Assembly (NCBI GenBank): GCA_030672465.1
Contig: DAOVGJ010000087.1
Span: 1 to 5,993 of the forward strand
Length of the DNA: 5,993 nt
Source of the DNA: Pseudomonadota bacterium
GTDB taxonomy: Bacteria > Desulfobacterota > BSN033 > WVXP01 > G020346125
Reading direction: 5' to 3'
Position numbers and translations under genes: made by a program. Positions 1-4,583 of this stretch are shown here, in pieces. The notes under the pieces were generated by a model, which did not search any database, had not been told where the DNA came from, and saw nothing but the letters and a program-made list of their open reading frames with translations. Each line of letters starts with the position of its first letter. The first letter of the stretch is position 1.

Positions 1-9
1 TTGAGGGGG

Positions 10-37
10 GAATTAAGAATGAAGAATTAAGAATGAA
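10..37. repeat. 14-bp perfect tandem duplication
   Basis: GAATTAAGAATGAA occurs twice head to tail (10-23 and 24-37) and is followed by further A/G-rich sequence. It looks like a microsatellite-type intergenic repeat. No function can be inferred. Confidence 0.85.
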
Positions 38-70
38 GAGGTAAGAAGGGTGGAGGCGGAAGGTAAGAAT

Positions 71-206
71 GTCAAAGTTCAAAATCCAAATGCCAAAAAA
101 TCCAATAACGAGAAATGAATCACGATTCACGAACACGGACCGCGAGCACGAACACGAAACTCACGGACACGAAACACGAACACGAGAGTCAACGTCAAAG
201 TTCAAA
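71..206. repeat. Direct 13-mers flanking degenerate CACGAACACG repeats
   Basis: GTCAAAGTTCAAA occurs at 71-83 and again at 194-206. Between them CACGAACACG occurs exactly at 128-137, 147-156 and 175-184, with variants such as CACGGACACGAAA near 163-175. The arrangement is irregular, with no fixed spacer length, so it is not a CRISPR array. The 13-mers may bound a repeat unit that is dispersed in this genome. Confidence 0.75.
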
Positions 207-296
207 GTTGGGAATCCCTGGAAAACGGAAAAACCAACTCTGAGCACAAAATTATAGTGAATCGAATTAGAATTTGTAATGCCCTAACTGTAATGA

Positions 297-328
297 CTGC
301 AGCACTGCAACACCGCAGAACCGCAGCA
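297..328. repeat. Four-unit degenerate 8-bp tandem repeat
   Basis: Four consecutive 8-base units, CTGCAGCA, CTGCAACA, CCGCAGAA and CCGCAGCA, differ from one another at one to three positions. This is a short array with a period of 8, not 3, which argues against coding. Confidence 0.75.
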
Positions 329-441
329 CCAATCTTCGGCTGGCGAAGAGCGACCTTTCCGGAGATCTCATTAATAGGGCGAAAGGAGGGGGTAGAGAGG
401 CGCCGAAATCCTCAAAACGCGGATGGAGAGCGAAAAGGGGA

Positions 442-1230
442 TCAGGTCTTGCCCGTGAAATAGTCAACGATGGCCTCGGTGAGAGCCGGGATGGTAAAGG
501 AATTGGGGATAATATGAGTGGTTATTCCCCATCTTTGGAGGGTATTTGCCGTAATGGGGCCAATGGCCGCTATGGCCACTCCAGCCAACGGGGGTTTTAA
601 TCCCACCTTCTCCTCATACATCTGGAGGAAATGGTTCACCGTTGAGGAACTGGTGAAGGTGATGAGATCAATCCTATCCCCCTGGAATACCCTCTCCATC
701 TCCCTCTTACTGAGATTGGGCATTATTGTTTGATAGACCTCCACCACATCCACGGCAGCCCCCAATCTGCGCAATTCCCTTGGAAGGAGGTCTCGTGCCT
801 TCTTTGCCCTGGCCAGCAATATACGCCTTCCCGCCAGTTCCTCAATCCCAAATCTCCGAACGAGGTCTTCGGCACAATACTGGTCCGGAACCACATCCAC
901 CCTCACCCCTGCCTTCTCCACCTCCTGAGCCGTCCTGGGTCCGATGGCACAGAACCGAAGATTATTGAACTCCGCCAATCGCCTCTTTTTCAGCTTTAAC
1001 CGCTTGAGGAAAAATGTAACCCCATTCGCGCTCGTAAAAATGATCCAATGGTAGGTTTCAAGGGTCTCTATTGCCCTGTCTACGGGGTACCAGCTATCGG
1101 GGGGGACGATCTTAATGGTCGGGAATTCGACCACGTGGGCCCCATATCCCGTGAGTAACTGAGAGAATTCCGCTGCCTGCCCTCGGGCCCTTGTGATGAC
1201 TATCCTCTTTCCCAACAGGGGTTTCCCCAT
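442..1230 (-). CDS. hemD: Uroporphyrinogen-III synthase
   Basis: HemD closes and rearranges linear hydroxymethylbilane into uroporphyrinogen III, inverting ring D, in the cytoplasm. The 262-residue product has the normal length for a stand-alone HemD and shows the two-lobe family pattern: VITRARGQA near 11-20, IIFTSANGV at 63-71, AIGPRTAQ at 95-102, then FTSSSTVNHF at 192-201 and AAIGPITANTL at 221-231. Y166 in VYQT lies where the family has a conserved active-site Tyr. Sequence conservation in HemD is generally weak, so the hemC neighbour supports the call. The ATG lies 13 bases after the hemC stop with a purine-rich GGAAAGGGAGA directly before it. That spacing is tight, and the TTG at codon 6 is a less likely alternative. 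It is not fused to a CobA-type methyltransferase, as it is in some bacteria. It is probably cotranscribed with hemC. Confidence 0.93.
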   Translation of the reverse strand: MGKPLLGKRIVITRARGQAAEFSQLLTGYGAHVVEFPTIKIVPPDSWYPVDRAIETLETYHWIIFTSANGVTFFLKRLKLKKRRLAEFNNLRFCAIGPRTAQEVEKAGVRVDVVPDQYCAEDLVRRFGIEELAGRRILLARAKKARDLLPRELRRLGAAVDVVEVYQTIMPNLSKREMERVFQGDRIDLITFTSSSTVNHFLQMYEEKVGLKPPLAGVAIAAIGPITANTLQRWGITTHIIPNSFTIPALTEAIVDYFTGKT

Positions 1231-1243
1231 TCTCCCTTTCCAT

Positions 1244-2188
1244 CTACAATGCGCGGGCGATTTCCCTTCCGTAAATCTCCCTCAATATCTCATCTGCTCC
1301 CCGGAAGAGAAGGTTTTCGGCTAAGGCCATCCCCAACTCCTCGGCCTTTCCCATCTCCCCCTCAATCTCGCCCTTGATCAATTTCCTTCCATCGAGGGTC
1401 CCCACCAGTCCCTTCAGGATCAATGTGCCCTGATCCAATACGCTTCCCCAACCGGCGATGGGAACTTGACAACCCCCTTCAAGTCTCCTCAAAAATGCCC
1501 TTTCCGCCGTAATAGACATATGAGTAGCCTCGTGATCGAGGATACTGAGATACTGATTGACCTCATCATCGGCGATTCGGGCTTCAATCCCCAAGGCCCC
1601 CTGCCCAATGGCGGGAAGGCACACTTCGGGCGCAATGGGTTGGGAAATGCTCCCCTCCAATTTCATCCTTTTTACCCCGGCGGCAGCCAAAACAATGCCA
1701 TCTAAATCCATGGCTTCCAGTTTCCTCACCCGGGTATCCACATTACCCCTCAGGGGGATGATGCGAAAATCTGGGCGATAGGATAAGAGTTGAGCCTTTC
1801 TCCTGAGGCTACTCGTGCCGATTTTGGCCCCTAAGGGAAGTTCCTCTAGGGTGAGATGATCCCTGGAGATGAGAACGTCTCCGGGATCCTCCCTCCGGGG
1901 AATGGATCGAATGTGGAGCCCAATTGGTAATTGGACGGGGACATCCTTCATGCTGTGGACGGCCAGATCGATCCACCCCCCCAGCAGCTCCTCTTCAATC
2001 TCTTTGACGAAAAGGCCTTTTCCCCCAACTTTGGCTAAGTTGACATCCATGAGCTTATCACCCTTAGTCCTTATCCTCATCAGGGATACCCTCAGCTGGG
2101 GATAGGCCTGGGATAAACTTTCCCTCACCCAATTGGCTTGCCACAGGGACAGCGGAGATCCCCGTGTACCGATCCTAATCTCCTTCAT
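1244..2188 (-). CDS. hemC: Hydroxymethylbilane synthase (porphobilinogen deaminase)
   Basis: HemC polymerises four porphobilinogen molecules into hydroxymethylbilane, using a covalently bound dipyrromethane cofactor. From the ATG at 2188 the protein has 314 residues, the usual length. It begins with the hallmark IGTRGSPLSLWQA (6-18). HSMKDVP (78-84) contains the catalytic Asp (D82), GTSSLRRKAQL (124-134) and RGNVDTRVRKL (147-157) supply the arginines that bind substrate carboxylates, LPAIGQGALGIE is at 191-202, and the cofactor Cys is C240 in LEGGCQVP. The frame is open 22 codons further upstream (ATG at 2254), but that extension is low-complexity Ser/Arg/Glu. The overlapped frame there encodes the hemA remnant, and GGGGGAG lies right before the ATG at 2188, so 2188 is the better start. 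hemD follows after 13 bases. All key residues are intact, so the enzyme should be active. Confidence 0.97.
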   Translation of the reverse strand: MKEIRIGTRGSPLSLWQANWVRESLSQAYPQLRVSLMRIRTKGDKLMDVNLAKVGGKGLFVKEIEEELLGGWIDLAVHSMKDVPVQLPIGLHIRSIPRREDPGDVLISRDHLTLEELPLGAKIGTSSLRRKAQLLSYRPDFRIIPLRGNVDTRVRKLEAMDLDGIVLAAAGVKRMKLEGSISQPIAPEVCLPAIGQGALGIEARIADDEVNQYLSILDHEATHMSITAERAFLRRLEGGCQVPIAGWGSVLDQGTLILKGLVGTLDGRKLIKGEIEGEMGKAEELGMALAENLLFRGADEILREIYGREIARAL

Positions 2189-2387
2189 CTCCCCCCTGTC
2201 CCTTCGCTCCTCCTCCCTCCTCTGGCTCGAGCCCGAAGAGCTTTCGCACCGCATCCACGTATACGTGAGTATCCGTATTGAGATCGGAACTTTTCAAAAA
2301 GGTGACGGGATCGTGGAGGATCTTTTTTACGATGGCTGAAGTGAGCGCCTCCAGCGATCTCCGCTCTTTTCCAATGATATCACGTTT
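2175..2387 (-). pseudogene. hemA: 3' remnant of glutamyl-tRNA reductase
   Basis: Reading the minus strand from 2387 gives 70 codons ending at TAG (2177-2175). The translation contains ERRSLEALTSAIVKKILHDP followed by VTFLKSSD and then VDAVRKLFGL. This matches the C-terminal dimerisation domain of glutamyl-tRNA reductase, whose hallmark is a helix ending in (I/L)LH-P followed by a basic or hydrophobic turn. A full HemA has about 400-450 residues. Here the catalytic and NADPH domains are absent, and stops TAG and TGA stand immediately upstream (2390 and 2393) in frame. The other two minus-strand frames upstream do not resume a HemA sequence, so this is a truncation, not a simple frameshift. No ATG or GTG start precedes the conserved part. 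The stop overlaps the hemC start by 14 bases, as expected for an ancestral coupled hemA-hemC-hemD operon. The tail is a Gly/Glu-rich stretch. I infer loss by deletion or insertion; the recognition rests on motif memory, not a search. Confidence 0.75.
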
Positions 2388-2434
2388 CTATCAGAATTTC
2401 GAATGAGTATCAATTGGAGTTTCCTGAGTTTCAA
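2385..2434 (-). promoter_or_regulatory. Candidate sigma-70 promoters for hemC-hemD
   Basis: Two overlapping minus-strand candidates lie at the break point of hemA. One is TTGAAA (2434-2429), a 17-base spacer and GATACT (2411-2406). The other is TTGATA (2413-2408), a 17-base spacer and TAGAAA (2390-2385). Each has five of six consensus bases at -35 and four of six at -10. Either would transcribe through the hemA remnant into hemC-hemD, giving a leader of roughly 190-210 bases. The sites are inferred from consensus only. Confidence 0.4.
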
Positions 2435-2802
2435 GGGAACACCGTTGTCCATGAGCGAAATGGGCTTATGCCATCCACACGGAATGATGGAATGCTGGAG
2501 TATTGGAATAGTAAGGAGGGGCGAAGCCCCTAAGTTCTTTCGTTCCCCTGGACCCATTATTCCAATATTCCACTACTCCAATATTCCAGTTGGGATATTC
2601 CAGTTGCGGCAAAGTCCCTGAGCTCTTATGGAACAAAGGGGTTACAAAAATACCCCCAGTAAAAGTCAGGAAAGCTCCACGGTATCAACGAGTGCGAATC
2701 CGGAAGTTTGGTGGGCTCTCTATTGAAAAATACACCTTACAATAGGGAAATCACCATGGGCTGGGCCCTGAGATATGTACCCAGGTAAGCTACGACCCTG
2801 GA
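2388..2802. other. Non-coding spacer between hemA remnant and radical SAM gene
   Basis: These 415 bases hold no convincing gene. The left end has the candidate promoters for hemC-hemD. The middle (2484-2606) is a palindromic, TATTCCA-rich repeat element. The right part has two weak inverted repeats: CTATTG/CAATAG (2720-2725 and 2740-2745, 14-base loop) and CTGGG/CCCAG (2761-2765 and 2780-2784). Neither is followed on the minus strand by a T-run, so I cannot call an intrinsic terminator for the radical SAM gene. Confidence 0.65.
2484..2606. repeat. Imperfect palindromic repeat element (MITE- or REP-like)
   Basis: The 29-base arms 2484-2512 and 2556-2584 are inverted copies matching at about 22 of 29 positions. 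They are built from GGAATATTGGAGT-type units. The loop contains a perfect hairpin at 2517-2531 (AGGGGC, GAA, GCCCCT). Right of the palindrome a 12-base direct repeat ATATTCCAGTTG occurs at 2581-2592 and 2595-2606. There is no transposase reading frame, so if mobile it would be non-autonomous. It lies about 100 bases from the hemA break. Confidence 0.65.
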
Positions 2803-4149
2803 TTACCAGCTTCGGGTTAATCGGTAAAACTGCCAGTTCATGATGAGGTAGAAAAGGGGATGAATTCGGGGCCCCTTGATGATCCGCCTATAGATGGAGG
2901 AAAGGGAAAAGACCCTTTTCCATATTTTTCGCAATCCCCTTTCCAATTCCTCTGAGGAAATCAACAAGGGCTTGTAGACGGCGTTCAGGGAATCATATTT
3001 CTCCCAATCCCTGGTCAGAATTCGGCCCTCTTTCTCTAATCGCAGGAAGGAATCCGTTCCCGGACAGGGTGCCATGATGAAGGTAAGGGCCCAATCCAGC
3101 TTGTTGTTGATGACGAAATCCGTGATCTCATCGAAGACCGTTTCGTCATCGTTATCCAGGCCCACGATAAATGTCCCCATGATCCCAATGCCGTGAGCGT
3201 GAATTCGCTCTATCGCTTCCTTATATTTTTTAGGCTTATTGAAACCCTTTTTCATCGCCATTAAATTCCTTGGGGAAAGGGACTCGAAACCGAGGTTCAG
3301 GGCGATACATCCGCTTTCGGAGAACAACTTCAGCAGATCTTCATCAAATCCCACGGAAACCGGCGCATGCCCCCACCATAAAAGGTCATACTCCTTGAGC
3401 AGGGTGAAGAGTTCCTTTGAGAATCGTCGATTTGGGACCACGTTGCTGTCGATGATGTAGAGAAGCCTTCGCTTCAGGAAATGCGGTAGGTCTTTGTTGA
3501 TCAAGGAGAGAAACCGTTTGCCTATGGGATTCATAGCGGAGTCCTTGGGGAAAAGGATTCGAAGTTCCCGGTTGATCTCCTCTAGAGGGCGATTTCGGTA
3601 CCGATTCCCGAAGAACTTTGAAACCCCGCAGAAATCGCACTTATGGGGGCACCCTCTGCTTGTCTCCAGCAGCTTCAGGGGGAAATAGTGGGCTTCATTG
3701 AGGAGATCCCTTCTGGGAAGGGGAAGCTTCTTAATGTTCACCTTTGCAGTGGGCCGATAGAATGGCTTTAACTCACCCCTTCTGAAATCCTCTATCACGT
3801 GGGGCCAAGAGATCTCCCCCTCTCCGATAATGACGCTGTCCACATATTGGATGGCCTCTTCGGGAAGCATGCTGGCATGTACTCCCCCCATAACCACGGG
3901 AACTCCCCTCCTCCTGAATTCGGAGGCGATCTGGTAGGCCCTGGGAGCAACAGGGGTTTGGGCAGTTAGTCCCACCAGGTCCACCTTCTCATCGAAATCG
4001 ATGGCCTCACAGGCCTCGTCTACGATTTTAACCTCTATATCTCTTGGCGTAACGGCGGCGATATAAGGAAGGTTGAGAAACCCCAATTTGAAGAGAAAGG
4101 CCTCTTCTCTTTTACGTTTCCTTTCCGGGGATATGAGGAGTATGTTCAT
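2803..4149 (-). CDS. Radical SAM enzyme with B12-binding-type N-terminal domain
   Basis: The 448-residue protein has two recognisable parts. Residues 1-120 form a B12-binding (Rossmann-like) domain, with VDLVGLTAQTPVAPRAY (56-72), VPVVMGGVHAS (83-93) and VIIGEGE (106-112). The cobalt-ligating DxHxxG motif is not visible, as in many members of this superfamily. Residues about 160-370 form the radical SAM barrel, with the CxxxCxxC cluster motif C167, C171, C174 in SRGCPHKCDFCG, then LGFESLS (286-292), GTFIVGLD (325-332) and PCPGTDSFLRLEKEGRI (361-377). The C-terminal stretch DWEKYDSL (381-388) to SLSSIYRR (415-422) is typical of this family. It should bind a [4Fe-4S] cluster and generate a 5'-deoxyadenosyl radical. 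The substrate cannot be named. A roughly 30-residue stretch at 199-230 appears longer than usual. The gene is monocistronic or the first of a leftward unit, diverging from the sigma gene. No Shine-Dalgarno sequence precedes the ATG. Confidence 0.9.
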   Translation of the reverse strand: MNILLISPERKRKREEAFLFKLGFLNLPYIAAVTPRDIEVKIVDEACEAIDFDEKVDLVGLTAQTPVAPRAYQIASEFRRRGVPVVMGGVHASMLPEEAIQYVDSVIIGEGEISWPHVIEDFRRGELKPFYRPTAKVNIKKLPLPRRDLLNEAHYFPLKLLETSRGCPHKCDFCGVSKFFGNRYRNRPLEEINRELRILFPKDSAMNPIGKRFLSLINKDLPHFLKRRLLYIIDSNVVPNRRFSKELFTLLKEYDLLWWGHAPVSVGFDEDLLKLFSESGCIALNLGFESLSPRNLMAMKKGFNKPKKYKEAIERIHAHGIGIMGTFIVGLDNDDETVFDEITDFVINNKLDWALTFIMAPCPGTDSFLRLEKEGRILTRDWEKYDSLNAVYKPLLISSEELERGLRKIWKRVFSLSSIYRRIIKGPRIHPLFYLIMNWQFYRLTRSW

Positions 4150-4158
4150 AGAGATATT

Positions 4159-4187
4159 TATGTATCCTAATTATGGGCAATGGTCAA
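4159..4187 (-). promoter_or_regulatory. Candidate promoter for the radical SAM gene
   Basis: On the minus strand TTGACC (4187-4182), a 17-base spacer and TACATA (4164-4159) precede the ATG at 4149. The -35 is five of six, the -10 only about three of six. Transcription would begin around 4152, leaving almost no leader, which fits the missing Shine-Dalgarno sequence. The evidence is consensus and spacing only. Confidence 0.3.
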
Positions 4188-4435
4188 TACGGGGGAAGCT
4201 TGAAAGTTCCCACCAGATATCAAAAGGGAGTACTCGCCCTGAGGGAAGGAAAGCTCTGCTTCGGAGCGAGGCGAAGGACCCTCACCTACTCATCTTGCCG
4301 AGATACGCTTGCTTTGGCATTGGGAAAATCCATTGCCTGAGCCCAAAGTTCAGCTCGTGGTATCAGAAATTCTCCAATAGTAACCAGAGAAGGCACCGTA
4401 TTTACTTAAGGCCAAAAATTTTGTGAAAAAAATTC

Positions 4436-4464
4436 TTGACTTTTATAAATTATTGAGATAGTTT
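4436..4464 (+). promoter_or_regulatory. Upstream candidate promoter of the sigma gene
   Basis: TTGACT (4436-4441), a 17-base spacer and TAGTTT (4459-4464) lie in very A/T-rich DNA about 120 bases before the sigma gene. The -35 is five of six, the -10 three of six. The TTGACT is embedded in nearly the same context as the downstream promoter, suggesting a tandem pair. Confidence 0.4.
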
Positions 4465-4528
4465 TTATGTTTATTTTATTTCTGGATATGAACGTTATGG
4501 TTGAATTTCTGAAAAAAAGGGAAAAATC

Positions 4529-4557
4529 TTGACTTTAACGTAAATGTTTACTATATT
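4529..4557 (+). promoter_or_regulatory. Main sigma-70-type promoter of the sigma gene
   Basis: TTGACT (4529-4534), exactly 17 bases, then TATATT (4552-4557), with an A-rich stretch upstream. This is the best promoter in the window. The predicted start is near 4564, about 20 bases before the ATG and 44 before the TTG start candidate. The spacer contains an inverted repeat GTAAA-TG-TTTAC (4540-4551) that abuts the -10 box. Confidence 0.72.
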
Positions 4558-4560
4558 ATC

Positions 4561-4579
4561 AGTAATGATTATCATTCTA
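4561..4579. promoter_or_regulatory. Fur-box-like operator at the sigma gene promoter
   Basis: AATGAT-T-ATCATT (4564-4576) is a perfect 6-1-6 inverted repeat identical, except for the central base, to the core of the classical Fur box. Over the full 19-base consensus I count 14 matches. An additional ATTATCA half-site at 4555-4561 repeats the one at 4568-4574 with a 13-base offset. The site covers the predicted +1, where a bound Fur, PerR or Zur type repressor would block initiation. Which regulator binds cannot be told from the site. Confidence 0.5.
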
Positions 4580-4583
4580 AAAT

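Larger units (their letters stand above)
1..441. other. Gene-free spacer rich in short repeats
   Basis: This 441-base stretch downstream of hemD has no reading frame I believe in. It is built largely of low-complexity repeats: a 14-base tandem duplication at 10-37, a dispersed 13-mer at 71-83 and 194-206, CACGAACACG repeats between 128 and 187, and an 8-base periodic repeat at 297-328. A short hairpin CTTCG/CGAAG lies at 334-348. I see no clear intrinsic terminator for the leftward hem operon and no tRNA-like fold. Short open frames here (for example 69-257) translate into His/Glu/Thr/Arg repeats dictated by the DNA repeats. Confidence 0.7.
4150..4583. other. Divergent intergenic region between radical SAM and sigma factor genes
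   Basis: This 434-base spacer has no believable gene. Next to the radical SAM start is a weak leftward promoter. The middle (4240-4348) is rich in inverted repeats: TGAGGG/CCCTCA (4240-4245 and 4279-4284), GCTC/GAGC (4253-4256 and 4264-4267), CTTTGG/CCAAAG (4312-4317 and 4343-4348) and GGCATTGG/CCATTGCC (4316-4323 and 4330-4337). It could be a small RNA, a leader or a dispersed repeat. From about 4390 the sequence turns strongly A/T-rich and carries the promoters and operator-like sites of the sigma gene. Confidence 0.65.

Noticed and set aside
128..187. Possible CRISPR-like repeats
   Set aside because: The repeats are only about 10 bases, degenerate and spaced irregularly, with no unique spacers of constant length.
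69..257. 62-codon plus-strand frame with a His/Glu/Thr/Arg-rich product
   Set aside because: The composition is dictated by the CACGAACACG DNA repeats; there is no ribosome site and no recognisable domain.
726..999. Overlapping plus-strand frames rich in Pro and His inside hemD
   Set aside because: These are antisense shadows of a well-supported gene.
2189..2254. 22-codon N-terminal extension of hemC
   Set aside because: HemC proteins start just before the IGTRGS motif; the extension is low-complexity and is the shadow of the hemA 3' end.
2389..2401. TATCAGAATTTC here resembles TATCAGAAATTC at 4361-4372
   Set aside because: This is a single near-match of 12 A/T-rich bases with no further extension.
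2327..2557. 76-codon minus-strand frame upstream of hemC
   Set aside because: It runs through the palindromic repeat and overlaps the hemA remnant in another frame; its sequence does not look like a protein family or a continuation of HemA.
2650..2700. Apparent similarity between 2660-2700 and 4199-4240, both flanking the radical SAM gene (GAAAG, CTCC or TTCC, TATCAA, GAGT)
   Set aside because: The alignment needs several gaps and covers about 30 bases; it is within what chance would give, so I do not claim flanking repeats of an insertion.
4073..4426. 117-codon plus-strand frame across the divergent spacer
   Set aside because: It overlaps the radical SAM start antisense, has no ribosome site or domain, and runs through the inverted-repeat block.
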